DNA of 64,000 bases from Phaseolus vulgaris (taxonomy: Eukaryota > Streptophyta > Magnoliopsida > Fabales > Fabaceae), in assembly GCF_000499845.2 (NCBI RefSeq), contig NC_023756.2, positions 2,939,332 to 3,003,331 on the forward strand, given 5' to 3'. The notes under the pieces were generated by a model. It was not told the origin of the DNA, made no database searches, and saw nothing but the letters and a program-made list of their open reading frames with translations. Each line of letters starts with the position of its first letter. Within the stretch, counting starts at the first letter, position 1. Below are positions 24,901-37,810 of this stretch, one piece after another. Position numbers and translations under genes: made by a program.

Positions 24901-27900
24901 AAAGAACTTCACATGTAAAAGAAACATCATTAAGATGCTTGCATTTTTTATTCAGAAGAGGATTGTGTAAGAACTCAGATAGTTCGGCTCTAATTCGTGG
25001 GCTATTTTCCATAGTGGAGGAACCTGAAGTTTCATTTTCCATTCAATATAAGGCTCTAAGAGTCTTGCACAAGGTTTGAGTTTGGTACCTGGCAAAATGA
25101 AACTCATTTTTATTTCTTATGATATATGAACTTGTTTGACATGCATTAAATGATTGTCAGGTCCTTCTTTCTGTTCCGCCTTCTTCACTTCAAAAGGAAC
25201 TTCGAGAATTTATGAGGCTTCAAACTGTTATTGAAAACACAAGTCAACATCCAGCTTCTAGGAACAATTGCTTGGCCATTTGTATTCTAGCAGATTTTTG
25301 TTGTAGGACAAAGGACAGAGCAGAAATTGAGAATGTTTTTGGTTGTTCTTCCCTGCCATCGCGTGTTATCTCTTTAATCAAAGATCATATCAAACTTATG
25401 TTGATGCCATTGTTGGAAGGTGGTCAAAATGATTTGGCAATTTGTCAGGAGCTCCAGTATCTGCTAAAGATTATATTAACTGTTGTTGAAAGTCATCCTT
25501 CTCTTGGTTCTTTGGTACTTGATAACATAAAAGAAGTGATTGAATATTATTTTGTGACAATTGCATCTACTGATCCTGCAGTACCATCAACTCTTCTAGC
25601 TGTAAATTTTAAAGGAGAAAAGCAAAGTTCCTTTCTTGTTAAATTTCTTTCCAAAATATACAGATTTCTGGTGGCATACCTTGAAAATCTTTATGTAGTT
25701 GGTGCTGTTAATACTGAAGTGTTTAGTAAAGTGAATATTTTGGCTGAAATTGTGTGCCAGTGTAGTTTAATTGATTGCTATACACACATATTGTACCATC
25801 TGCTATTGCACACTCAACCTATTTGTGATGGCTTAGTCCATGAGAATGATGAAACCCGTCCGGTTAGTTGTCTTGTTAAATGCACAACGTTTGTAAACAA
25901 AGTCTTGACAGGAACAAATGGCTGGACTGCTTACAAGGTTGGTGCTCATGCTGCGTGTCAGGGTGAATGGTTGCTAGCTACTATTGTATTCAGGTCATTA
26001 ATAGAGAAAGTGAAATCTGATTCTTGCTGTAGCTGGTTAAAAACACTGTTCCATTATTCTAGTTCTGAAGAAAAAATCCAACTTCTTAGGCAGCCAAAAC
26101 AGGGAACCACATCAGTGGAGTTGGCGGGGACTATCAAATTTCCTTTAACACATTATTACAAGGACGATACACATCCGAGACTTGCCAGGAATATCAATGA
26201 TTGTAATTACTATGATCAGCTTTCTCAGTCTCATGTGGAAGTATGCTCTTCCTTGAAAATTTTGGATGCATCTGTAACAAGTTCTCAAGCATTTTGTTTT
26301 CAGAGGTGGTTTTTATCATTAAGAGCTAGAGTGTTGGAAAATTTAGTGGGTGTGGTTAAAGCTTTGAGGGAAGTTTCATTGAATGTGGATCAAAATTTAA
26401 ATCAGGTAGAGATTGAGAGTAGTGATAAGCTTCAATTCCTGAAGTCTTATCAAGATATTACTCAATTTTCCTTACAACTGTTCAGACTAGCAGAAGAATT
26501 TGATCTACTTAGAGCATCTTTCATTGGGATGGACAGTGAAAGTTCTGAAGTCCTTGCAGCTCATGGTCTGAGTTCTTCAGTATTAGCATTTGTAACTGCT
26601 TTTGGAGTGTCTAATGTAGACCAAGATTCTCAGAGAATTTTTATTGGTGACAAAACCTCTAGTAATTTACAAGCTTTGACAATACAAAATTTAAGGAGGC
26701 TATTTTGGTGTGTGGATCATGGAACCAGAGCGAGTTTCTCTTTGCTGTTGAATTATTTTGATCTAAATGAGATCCGTTTATCCCAAGGATCCGGTTACCG
26801 AACTTGTAGCATTGCCTATAAAGACAGAGAGGTTCTCAATGTTTGTAGTTATGCTGTCTCTAGTGCTGCCTGCTTGCTTCAGAAAACTGCATCTCAGTTT
26901 ACCAAGAATGCTTTGTCACTAGCTTCTAATACTTTGATAAAATTGATGCACATTCATCTTCGGATTCCAAAGTACTTCTTCAAAGTAAGGTATGTGTATC
27001 AATTATTCAATGGAATCAGTGTAAACTTTTTAGTGAAAGTTTAAATGAATATGTAGTTTTTATTATGATGTAATTTTTACTGTAATGATCCTCACATGGA
27101 CTATTATTTTTTCCTTCAATATTCTCCCTTATCTTCCTTTTCATGTCAAAATGAATCATATAATATAACTTTAAACGAAAGGAATTGAATAGTTTGCTTT
27201 TGAGTTTGTTTTATCTGAGTCTCAAGAAATGGTTTCCCAATTTTGTTAGTATTTTAAGCTGAATTAGTTTTTCTTTTGTTGTTTAATAGATGTTCTCTTT
27301 GTTGTGAACCTTTATACGTTTAGTGCTCTCTGATTTTATGATGTAGTCTCCTTATATGCAAATCTAGAACTGCTGTAGTCCATTTAAGTTCTTAATTTGA
27401 TCAAGCCACGACCAAGAGTTGGAAATTTGGTGTTTATTTATGTTTCCTAACACTTAAAAATACGGTGTTGAAATATATCTGTTTTGCATTATTTGTGCAG
27501 ACCATTCATTGGGTCAGAACTTTTTCTCCACAACGAGGACTCTGGTAATGGGGTTGAAATATGTGTTTCGCAAGGCTCCCACATCAGTTTGAATATTTGT
27601 CTTCAATTGAAGAATGTGCCCCCAAACCTTGTGGTTAAGTCAACTAAGTGTTACTGCATCCTTCATTGCAGTACGTCCTTCCTCGTCCCATGTGGACAAA
27701 CCTTGGGGCACTCACAGTCTAGATCTGAAGCTTGGAAAGATGATGAAATTGTTGAGCTGAACCAGAAGTTGGTTTGCCATGTCTTGGATGGTGTGGCCGG
27801 TAAGAGGAGAATTTCTATGCATAGTAGGGGCCATGGTAATAGTATGGCTGTGGAGACATTAATGGATTTTAGACCTAATGAGAAAGGGCAGGGGTTTTCA

Positions 27901-28050
27901 CATTGCTCACTCGATGTGTCTAACTTTCCCGTGGGTTCTTACAGAATCAAATGGCATAGTTGTCTGGTTGACAGTCAAGATTCCTATTGGAGCCTCCTTC
28001 CTTTGAACCCAGGACCTGTATTTTTTGTTACAAAACCCAGAGTTGGCTAA
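21943..28050 (+). CDS. INTS7: Integrator complex subunit 7-like ARM/HEAT-repeat protein
   Basis: Large helical-repeat protein resembling Integrator subunit 7 (Arabidopsis EMB1895 type), part of the nuclear complex that processes snRNA 3' ends and ends transcription at some Pol II genes. Exons: 21943-22018, 22236-22681, 23075-23260, 24401-24508, 24870-25073, 25161-26989 and 27501-28050. They sum to 3399 nt (1132 aa), the expected family size, and all are GT-AG. The N-terminal part is ARM/HEAT-like, with Leu-rich helices such as VKLAAAQVLAKCK and HVKETSLRCLHFLFRRG. The 1.8-kb sixth exon carries the long central helical region, and the last exon a C-terminal beta-rich part (GSYRIKWHSCLVDSQDSYW). 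No catalytic residues are expected. The start is the first ATG of a leader-like region and reads MEPTCAARAMEWSIQLEMGL. The 1.1-kb third intron holds an LTR-like block. Family assignment is from recognition of the overall sequence, not a search. Confidence 0.85.
23490..24035 (+). mobile_element. Possible solo LTR inside an INTS7-like intron
   Basis: The block shows LTR-like order: a TATA motif (CTATATATATAGG, about 23851-23863), a short spacer, a polyadenylation-like AATCAATAAACTG (about 23907), then GAGAG-rich sequence and a stretch ending near CACTTCAATTGAACCACA. It has no coding capacity and lies in the sense orientation of the host gene. Ends and target-site duplication could not be fixed, so a unique intron sequence remains possible. 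Confidence 0.35.
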
Positions 28051-28617
28051 TCTGCTAACAATTTCACAAAGCATATCCATTAAAATAAATATTATTCATA
28101 TGAAGTATGCTCACTTTATGGCCAACCGATCTTGAAGGTTAGTCCATTATTTATCACTCTTAATTTTCTGCTTTAATTTATGGCTACAATTCCTTCCTGT
28201 TGCTGATAATATCAACGGTCTCATTAGCTGCTATACAGTGAACTTGGGCTCTATCCACTTTGAGACTGCTTTTTAATCTACTGCTTCCTAGCAATTTTGT
28301 TTCTTTATGATTGGGTACTCATTTTAGAATCAAAATGCTCAGCTTTCAATTCTACAGCAACCTAACTTAGTCAGGTGTGTTCTTGATTTAAGGAAAACAG
28401 AAGAAAATTTCTGAGTTATTATATAGTTTTTCGTCGTAATTGTGGCTGCATTGTTGGATTTCACTGATTCTGTTTCATTGAATGTGAACCATCAGGGATG
28501 GCTCTCTTGGGAAGAAAGAACTGGATTTGGTAAATAAATGGGCCTTTGAAAATGAGAAGATCATTCATAACTGCCCCGCGGAATTGACAACACAGTAAGG
28601 CTGTCGTTCATTTGATG
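28051..28617. other. INTS7-like 3' UTR and flank
   Basis: Ordinary T-rich 3' UTR-like sequence, then a less AT-rich stretch (about 28498-28615) joined directly to the duplicated SSRP1 segment. That stretch has no long open frame, and I do not recognise it. Confidence 0.4.
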
Positions 28618-29337
28618 CAGTTCCAGCGAGTGTCATTCCTGATCTGAGCTTATTATTTTTTATTTAGGGACTAGATCCACTAAACTGTATATTGTTTACC
28701 TATTGAATGCACAGTGGAAGAGAAGGAACCATACGAGGCAAAAGCACGTGAAGATAAAAAACGTTACAATTACAAGGATGAAATCAGTGGCTACAAGAAT
28801 CCCAACCCATGAATATTGATTCTGGAAATGAATCTGACAGTGCCTAAGGCTGTTTCTCGACTCTGTCAGTTAATGCACTTCCATAGATGCCTGTTGTCAT
28901 GGCATGGCATGCAAAGTTCACCCGTGTTCCTTATATTTCTTACCCGTGATGGCATCTCTCACATGCTCCATAGATTGACACATGTTTTTGCTCTTTGAAA
29001 TGGCTTGATGGCTTGTGAATGAGCTCAAGATTTTTGTGCTGTGCTGGTTTACTGAAGACAGCTGAAGGACGAGCTTAGTGCGTTGGTTAGGTCCCATGCT
29101 AATTAAATTAGTGGTCTCTGTTTTAGACCCAATTTCCTAATATATTGTGATAAAATGACAGTCCCTTGGGTTTTTGACCCACGAATTTAGGACTTGTAAC
29201 ATAATTATACCTTCAACTTTTTGCTACATGATTTGGGGCATCCGTCTAACAGTGATATATCTAAGATTGAAAGTTGTCTTTTCTTCAATTGTGTATAATT
29301 TTCTCTTTCATTCTGTATAATTTTATATTTTGGACAA
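28618..29337 (+). pseudogene. Truncated duplicate of the SSRP1 3' end
   Basis: This closely matches the parent from within the last SSRP1 intron (about 11695) through the last exon and 3' UTR to about 12462, in the same orientation. The last intron's acceptor (TGCACAG) and the exon that follows are retained. Differences within the coding part: an in-frame 6-base insertion (two extra codons after the KKRY segment) and loss of one C in the AATCCCC run. The C loss shifts the frame to an early stop and removes the final [12 protein letters not shown]. The 3' UTR lacks one of two short repeats found in the parent. No upstream exons accompany it, so it cannot make FACT subunit and is a relic. It might act as 3' UTR of an INTS7 read-through transcript. 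Confidence 0.92.
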
Positions 29338-30960
29338 AATAACCAGTTAAGAAAAAAAAGTTTAACTTTGAATTTGCTTACATTTTGGAGGTCATTTAAA
29401 AGATTAGGTTTCTCTTTTCCAGATGTCCATACCACTTTTAAATGTCTACAAGTTTTTTAATACATAAATATATATATATATATATATAAAAGAAAATTAT
29501 TACTATATGAGAGTCAAAGGAGTAAGTGATAAATACCATTCTTGACTGAATGGGGAAGTGATTAAAAAAACTATGACTTATTTCATAGAGATTTATTTAT
29601 ATTATTTATAACAAGGGATTCTCTTATTTGATATATATTTATACTTTACACTTAATTATATTTTAAAATTAAAAAAATGATAAAATATATGGTATAAATA
29701 TAAAATAATTACACATTATAATAACAAAACACATTACAAATAGCTTGTTTGAACATAATAATATATTTCCAATAATGTATTTTTATATAATCATCATTAA
29801 TTAAAATTATATACAATAATCTCTTCTCTACCGGTTTAATCTCTCTGCATGAACACTTCATGAAACACTCTCCTCGTGTACTTCATCCCTTGTAACACTA
29901 TTAGTTTAAGGTATATAATTTCAGCTTTAAAAAACATTAATTATAATTTCAGAACTTGGGACAAAAAAGTTCTAATATATATATATATATGTGTGTGTAA
30001 TAAGTTATAAGGTTATGAACATACCAATTAAGTTTTTGCCAATTTTATCTGTATGAGGAACAAAACTAATAATATTCACAAAATTAGGAAAATTGCAATG
30101 TTTCCATGAGAATGCGTCAAATAAACTAATCATAGAAAGTTACTGGAGATTTTCCCGGCTTAATATTTAGCTTAACTTTTTTACAAGTACAAATTGGGCC
30201 AAAATACATTCACAACGACTTTTTAAAAATAGTTTATATCTTGAGAACAAAATAACAAAATAAAGTAATTTTTAGAAAATTTAATGGTAGTTTTTAAAAT
30301 TTAAAACGTTTATTTGAAATAAGTAGTTTTGAAAAACTAGTTATTTAAAAGTATAAAATTTATTTTTATTAAGATAAGCATATTAGAGAAACGCATAAAA
30401 ACAAAATGGCTACTTATTTTATGGGATGTGATTCTCAAGTAGTAAAAAAATAACAACTAAATTTTAAGAGCACTGAACATTTTCTAATTTGAATTGGAAA
30501 ACAAAGAAAAATACATTAAATATGATATTCAAATTACATATTGTTACTGTTATTACTAAATGAAAACACAGCACTTTTGGCTCTATAATTTTATTATAAA
30601 TAAAAAATAAATACAATTAGGAATTTTAATTAGTATGAAAACGATCAAAATAAAAATTATCATTATAAACAATTTCTTATAAGTTAAGGAAAATAAAATC
30701 TCAATGCTTTATTATTGTTAAAACCATTTTAAAAATAGATTTGATTTAATAATTCTTAATTTACAGATAAAGATTTGAAGGTATAGATTATTTTGAAGTT
30801 TAACCTAAAAATAGATTTTACAGAGAAAAAGTTGGGTGAAGCTGATGAATAGGGTAGTTTGGTGGATGAGATTGAACAGAAACTACATGCATGGCGGAAA
30901 TCCCATTGCTAAATTTGAACGAAGGTTCCACCTTTGAAGGGTTATCGTTATTCTGAAGCA
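29338..30960. other. AT-rich intergenic DNA upstream of the pectate lyase
   Basis: No gene seen. AT microsatellites occur at about 29467-29488 and 29976-29998 (the second passes into a TG run). The sequence becomes less AT-rich from about 30830, where the pectate lyase promoter begins. Confidence 0.6.
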
Positions 30961-30969
30961 TTTGGGTCC

Positions 30970-30977
30970 TATAAAAG
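30970..30977 (+). promoter_or_regulatory. TATA box of the pectate lyase gene
   Basis: TATAAAAG in the context CCTATAAAAGGG, about 175 bp before the start codon, is a near-perfect plant TATA box and would put transcription start near 31000-31010. The less AT-rich sequence just upstream is consistent with a promoter. Pollen-specific control is plausible from the gene's clade, but I did not identify a diagnostic pollen element. Confidence 0.6.
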
Positions 30978-31145
30978 GGATGCAGTGATGAAGCAATAAT
31001 CATCAAGCCAAACAACAATCTTGTGTTCTTACTGGTACAGGCTTGCCAAGGTTTTTGTTGATTCTTTCAGCTTCAACAAGATCCCTGACAACCTTGCCAC
31101 ACAAAAACTAAAAAAAAAAAAGACAAAGAAAAATCCTAAGCATTA

Positions 31146-32651
31146 ATGTTGGGAGGAACAATGGCATCAAAGGTTGTCTTTTCCCTGTTGGCCACTCTCG
31201 CCATTACCATTCCCTGCCTCGAGGCTGGCATTGCAGAGTTCGATGAGTTTCTCAGAGCTCAATCTGAGAAAGCCCACGAAATCGCTCTTCAATCCTACGT
31301 ACCAACTCCTGAGTTCGTCACCAATGACCTCAATTACCACGTTCATCTTTCCATGCAGAACGTCACAAGAAGGGGACTGAAGGAAGGGAACAATGCCATT
31401 GGGAAGCCCTGTGAGAGCAGCAACCCCATTGACAACTGCTGGAGGTGCAACAAAGACTGGGCCAAGGACAGGTACCGGCTAGCCAAATGCGGAAAAGGGT
31501 TCGGAAGACGCGCCGTCGGAGGCCTCGGTGGACCCATCTATGTCGTCACTGATAACTCCGATGAGGATATGATTAACCCCAAACCAGGAACCCTCCGTTA
31601 TGCTGTGACTCAAAAGGGTCCTCTTTGGATCACCTTCGAACGCAGCATGATCATCAGTCTGCAACAGGAGCTGATGATTTCCTCCGACAAGACCATCGAT
31701 GGTCGTGGCGCCAATGTTCAGATCAGGGACGGTGGTGGCCTCACCATGCAGTTCGTGAACAACGTTATCATCCACGGGATTCGCGTGAAGGACATCGTGC
31801 CTAAGGAGGGTGGCCTGATCAGAGACTCGTACAACCACATTGGACAGAGAACGAGGAGTGATGGTGATGCCATCTCCGTTTTCGGTGCCTCCAACATCTG
31901 GATCGATCATGTTTCGCTATCTAACTCCGCTGACGGACTCATCGATGTCATCCAAGGCTCCACCGCCATCACCATCTCCAACTGCCACATGACCAGACAT
32001 AACGACGTAATCAAACTCATTTTTCTACCCTTATCAAACACTTCACGATCTCAAACACTTCAACCTACACACATTTTTCAAACTCTACAAACAATGCAAA
32101 CTCATGCATTGGTTTATATATATAGAGAGAGAGAGTGTGTGATGCATTGGTTTTTGGCGAACTAAAGCATTTTTTGATTACTGCAGGTGATGCTGTTTGG
32201 TGCTGCTGACAGCTACACTGGAGACAAGATCATGCAGATTACAGTGGCATTCAACCACTTCGGGCAGGGACTTATCCAGAGGATGCCAAGGTGCAGAATG
32301 GGATTCTTCCACGTTCTGAACAACGATTACACTCACTGGATGATGTACGCAATAGGAGGAAGCGCAGGGCCTACGATTCTGAGCCAGGGAAACAGATTCA
32401 TCGCCCCCAACAACGATGCTGCAAAGGAGATAACCCACAGAGACTACGCAACACCAGAAGAGTGGAAGAACTGGCAATGGCAATCAGACATGGACCTTTT
32501 GATGAACGGTGCGACCTTCAACAGTTCAGGATCTCCAATAGCCATGAAACACAAGAAGGGTTTCATAATGAAGCCAAGAGACGGCACTCACGTCAGCAGA
32601 CTCACACGCCATTCTGGTGCCCTCAACTGCTTTGTTGGCTTGCCTTGCTAG
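31146..32651 (+). CDS. Pectate lyase, pollen-type (PL1 family, LAT59/At59-like)
   Basis: Secreted calcium-dependent lyase (polysaccharide lyase family 1) that cleaves de-esterified homogalacturonan in the cell wall by beta-elimination. Two exons, 31146-32006 and 32187-32651, give 441 aa. An N-terminal signal peptide ([17 protein letters not shown]) is followed by the pollen-clade pro-region ([19 protein letters not shown]) and the NPIDNCWRC motif. The parallel beta-helix follows. Conserved Ca-site residues are in [17 protein letters not shown] (about 252-268), and the RMPRCR segment (about 319-324) carries the catalytic arginine. The C-terminus is typical ([13 protein letters not shown]). The pro-region and overall sequence place it with pollen and pistil enzymes such as tomato LAT59. 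A second in-frame ATG at 31161 has a better start context (ACAATGG) and would give MASKVVFS; either start keeps the signal peptide. Confidence 0.93.
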
Positions 32652-34766
32652 GGTTTATATATTTATATATATAGATACATATATACACACACCAACATAA
32701 TGGTGTGCGTATTCAATTTTTCTTTGTTCTTTTCTGTTTAAACTCTTAACACATGCAGAGAAGACGAGTTGAGTCTTCTGCAACATGCATTGTTGTTTGG
32801 CCTTTTGAACTTGGGGTTCAAATTGCGACTAATAAATTTCCAAGTTACGTTCCAATTTTGGCATAACTTTTCTCTTCTCCTCTCTCTTTTTCATACCTAC
32901 TAAAACTATAAAACTATTTTCAAATTATATATTACAACTCCACAATCACATTATAACTCTCAATATTATTATTTTAATACTTTTTCATATTTTTTAATTA
33001 CAAATTTATTCTTTATTATATATAATTGTATACAATTCTAAAAATTGTCAAACTATCATTTTTCTTATATATTTTCTTTGTTAATTAAAAAGTAATTAAA
33101 TTGAGTTTATATATATATATATTGATTATGAAAAAAATTTGATTTACATAGTTCTATTCACTCCATAAATTTAGAATGAACTTCTTATATTTCGAGTGCA
33201 TCAAACAACCTTAAACAAAAAATAGAAGGGAAATTTTTTATTTTGTTTATCTTTTTGGTTTAACACTTTACAATGAATGTAAAGTAGGATAAAACAAAGT
33301 AGTTTCAACTAACATTTCCCAACAAATAAAAAAGGAAAGGAAAATATCATGAATTTAGAAATAAATATATATAATATAGAGTAAATTTTAATTAAATTAT
33401 ATAAAAAAAATAGTAAAATAATAATGTTGGAAGTTGTAAGGTTATTGTATAAAGATTATGGATTGTGAATGTTTGATTGCGTGAAAGGAAAAAACACTAT
33501 AAAACTTTTACTAATTAAGGAAAGGAATAAGAAGAAGTAAAAGTGATTCCAGCTTAGAGTTTCAAGTAATCTCACTTATCAAACTTAAAATAGAAGAAGT
33601 GAGGATTAAAGAAAAACAATTTTGATTAAGAATGCCTGAAATTTTAGTATCACGTTTTGTTCGAAGAATATTTTTTGTCGGATTAAGATAGTAATGATGT
33701 TTTGATTTGTAGGTCTAAAACAATTTAGATAACATCTGCCAAAAAAGAGTTCTCTCCAATACCAATTGAGAAAGTAGAAAGAAGAGTGATTTAAAAAAAA
33801 ATATAATTCTAATAATGTGAGTGAAAAATCACTCATATTAATATAAATAGAAAACTTTTTGTCGAAATTAATTAAGTGCTCCCTTTTTGGTTAGAAATTT
33901 TTTAACTAACATTATCACAAAATATCTTAGGCTACATTAAAAAAAATCTTGATTAACATAAAATAACCTCACCTTACATAAATTAGAAGATAGTTTGTTT
34001 GACATAAGTAAAAAAACATAGTTAATGTTAACCAATAAAACTATAACTAATATTGGTTGGGAAATATAACTTTGATCTAACATAAACAATAATATAATTA
34101 TGATGATGTCGATTAAAAAAAAAATAGTAGACTTTTAGTTCGAAAGAAATATTCACTAAGATTTATAAAAAAAATGTTGAGATTATGACTTGTCAATCAA
34201 GTTAATAATATTTGGATCTTAATCAACTCAACAACATTCCAACCAAAATTGATTTAAGGAGAGAATAAAAAAAAATTATATGATTTTAAAGATATAAATA
34301 CCATCAACTCATGCATAGAACTATGTATTTACGAGTAGTACGATAATGATTTGATAGTAGATGATCTAATAAATTTAACAAACTTTCGCTACGATATACT
34401 TCAAATAACTCTAATAATATATTAAAAAATGAATTTTTTTCAATACAGTTGAGAAAAAGAAAATTACAAGTTGAAAAAAAAAAAATTCCCTCCACATAAT
34501 TGAGAATATGAATGTCACCATTAATTAGGAAAAAAAAATGAAATATAAAAAGCAAGCATGAAACAAGTAGAATCTGAATGTCCCTACATGACCCCCCAAT
34601 TGGAAAACATTTAAAAGGGTTACTAAATATTGTTCTCCTCTTTCATGACATTTTATGCAAACGTCATTACAAATTACACAACTCTTCTTTCTCAATTTTT
34701 TCTTATATTCTTTCTTATCTCTCTAGCTTCCTTAATCAACTTCTTCTTTCTCAATTTTTTCTTTAA

Positions 34767-35096
34767 CACTACAAGAAAATCATTAAATAGAAACCAATTT
34801 TTAGATACAAAAAATAATTAGTTACTATAGTGACTAAATTAGAGACAATTTTAGAGACTAAAAAAATTTGGTTTCTAAATTAGTTTCTATTATTGTTAAA
34901 TAGTTTCTAAATTGACGTCCATTTGGTAGCAAAAACATTGGTTGCTAATTAAACACCAATTTAGAAACCATTTAACAATAATAAAAATTAATTTAGAAAC
35001 CAAAATTTTTTTAGTATCTAATTTAATCACAATAACAATTAATTATTTTTGGTTTTTAAAAATTAATTTTTATTTCATTATTTTCTTGTTGTAAAG
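34767..35096. mobile_element. CACTA-type MITE, complete, TAA target-site duplication
   Basis: It begins CACTACAAGAAAATCATTAA and ends in the inverted counterpart (ATTATTTTCTTGTTGTAAAG). TAA flanks both sides (34764-34766 and 35097-35099), the 3-bp duplication expected for CACTA transposons. Inside, AGTTTCTAAATTG-like words repeat in both orientations, as in CACTA subterminal regions. At 330 bp and without coding capacity, it is non-autonomous. Confidence 0.75.
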
Positions 35097-36117
35097 TAAA
35101 CTCAAGAACTCAATTGTTGAATATCATTGCACCACAACACAATTTTACTTTTTTGTTCTTATTATGTGTGTACCAATTAACTAGCATAAGTAGATGTGTG
35201 GTGGAATCATTATATGGAACATGGTTAGAGGTGGAATTTTATGGACCACTTAACACGTTCATTAATATTGGCACAAACTAAAAAAAACTATAAGGATCAA
35301 AATTAGGACGATTTTATAAAGATTAAGAAAATTATACTACTATGATTAAAAAAATAATTAAATAAAAAATTAAGTGAAAATTAAGTGAATTATACGTGAT
35401 TATTTGTTAGAAAAATCTTATATTTTACTTAATGGTCGTGATCACTAACAAAACGATTAAACAAATCCGAATGATTAACCTTTTAGTATTAAATGTAAGT
35501 GACTAAACATTTAAAAACATTGATATTATTCGTAGTAATATATATAACAAAAAAAAAGTGATGCAAAAATAAATCAAAGTTACTAACTTTTAAACTTTAA
35601 AATAGGGAAAGGAATGTTATTTTGTGGTTTGATGAAATCTTCCAAAGCCTAAATAAATTGGGAAAAGAGAAAATAAAAAAATAGGGAAAGAGAGAAAAAG
35701 AGAGGAAAACCTTAGATTAACTTAGTTCTTTAATACAGAATCGCGACAAAAATGGCTTTGGAAAAGACTAATTTTAGCATTCATAATCTAAGTGGTGGGG
35801 TTATACTCAAAAGCCTCTCCACAGAATATTAAAAAAAACACTTCATATAAAATGTTTTTTTTACTTGTCCAAATTATGTTTTTTTCATATGGATCTAATT
35901 ATTAAATTAGAAATATATATGACTAAATTTTATTAAAATCCAATAATCATGAATATAATAAACAAAATATTACTTTTATACATTTAAAAATATAATAAAA
36001 GATTTTGGAAAACATAACCTATATGATAAGAATTTGAAATCCAAACATTTAAGGTTAAATATGTATTTTTTTTTATCTTCATGCGAAATTGTTTTTCATC
36101 TCTAATACTAACTTTAG

Positions 36118-36199
36118 ATCTTATGAATAATTGTAAGAAGAAAATCATTGAAATTGATATCTTATGAATAATTGTAAGAAGAAAATCATTGAAATTGAT
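36118..36199. repeat. 41-bp tandem duplication (two copies)
   Basis: A 41-base unit beginning ATCTTATGAATAATTGTAAG occurs twice in direct succession (36118 and 36159) with no visible difference. This suggests a recent replication-slippage event in intergenic DNA. Confidence 0.9.
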
Positions 36200-37429
36200 C
36201 TTTGTCAATTTTTTCTAAGTGATAAACGAATTTTTAATGTGGAATATGATGTTAAAATATTTCATGCTGATGGATCACTGGCGTGAATACAATCTATGCT
36301 GAAAATTTTATTTGTTACGTTAGAAAAAAAATAGCAAATACTCACTCAAATAATTTTCTTACTACAAACATTTACAAGATTTAAAACTTAAATTAAAAGA
36401 CAAAAATAAATTTCAATACAAGACAGGGAAAAACATATTTAATCCAACATTTAATAGAATAATAGTTAGTAAATTTTACAATAATTAATCTAATACAACA
36501 CACACTTATAAATTTATCAAAATGAAAAATAAGTTAGACATGGAGAAAAGGAGTTTATGTATAAATTAACACATATAATACTTTTAGAATAAATATATGG
36601 ATAAGTTGACTATGATGTACTGTTGTTTTTGTTTGTTTTGAGACTTTCTTTTCCAATTTAAAACTGAAAAGTTGTTAAATGAAATAGTTTATTAGCAATA
36701 TAAAGCTTTATTGGAAACATTAAAGCCTGCAAATGTGGATTAATAGTGAAGTTAAGATTTGTGTGGTCTATAAGCATTCTGTCACCAACTTTGTGTACAC
36801 AATAAGTTTTCTTCCTCTGATTATGCCCTCAGAGAATGTGCAATGCTGCAACATTCAAGAATCCTCCAAAACAAAACTTCTTAATACACTCTTAAAATCA
36901 TGCAACATTAACATTAGCAGCATTAAAACAAAAGGGTAGTCTCAGATATTCACAATTCCTCCATTATTGTTCATTTTACCTGTAATCATCATGGAAAGTA
37001 AAGAAGTGTTGCAGAAAAAGCTTTAATGGATGGAGAAGTAAAGAAAAGAGATGATGGCTCTTTTTGTGGCGAAAAAAAATCTCACTCTGAAAAGCAAATT
37101 GCCTGCTGGAACACATATTCTTGCACTTTTCATCAAAATTGGGAAATTATTCTTCTTCACATTGTTTTGAACCAAGTCTTTCTTTCATTACTTCACTCAC
37201 AATTCACTTCTTTATTCTTCTCTGCATTCAAAACTTTCTTTATACACAACATAAATGGAAAACATGGCACATGAATATATTTTGAGTGAATGTCTATACA
37301 CTCTCACTGTAAACATTATCATTCAATCATAGATTATTATGATATGATAAATATGTTAACTTACATTATAATTGTTTTAAGAGTTATATCAATAATGATT
37401 TTTAATTGTATTGAAAAAATATTAATCAT

Positions 37430-37810
37430 TATACTGTAAAAAAATCATTCAATAAATTAATTATAGAGACATAAAATAATTAGTGAGAGAGAAACAATAA
37501 TTAGTTAATATATTGACTATTATTTTATAGACGGAATATTATTGATATCTAGAATCGTTTATATTATTTTAATATTAATTTATAAACTAATTTATAAATT
37601 GATATCTAATTAAAAATTAATCTAGATTCTAAAGTTGAGAAATAAAACTTAATTATATATATATAAATTAGTTTATAAATTTGTATTAATAATAGAAATT
37701 ATTTAGATCAATATTTTTTTTAATTTTTAAAATAATATATAATTTAGTATATAGTGATATAGTATTTATTGTCTCTAAAATAGTTTTTATTTAATGATTT
37801 TTTTTTTAAT
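37430..37810. mobile_element. Probable degraded CACTA-type MITE
   Basis: The left edge (CTGTAAAAAAATCATTCAAT) and right edge (TTATTTAATGATTTTTTTTT) are approximate inverted repeats. The interior has TTTATAAATT/AATTTATAAA words in both orientations, like the better preserved MITEs nearby. The terminal CACTA is lost, so the call is tentative. Confidence 0.35.

Noticed and set aside
31479..32674. Alternative frames over the pectate lyase exons, including a 143-codon antisense frame
   Set aside because: Fully overlapped by a recognised, conserved enzyme with proper splicing; antisense products show no family features.
37026..37274. 82-codon frame MDGEVKKRDDGS...
   Set aside because: Slightly less AT-rich than its flanks, but no signal, domain, splice context or homologue I recognise.
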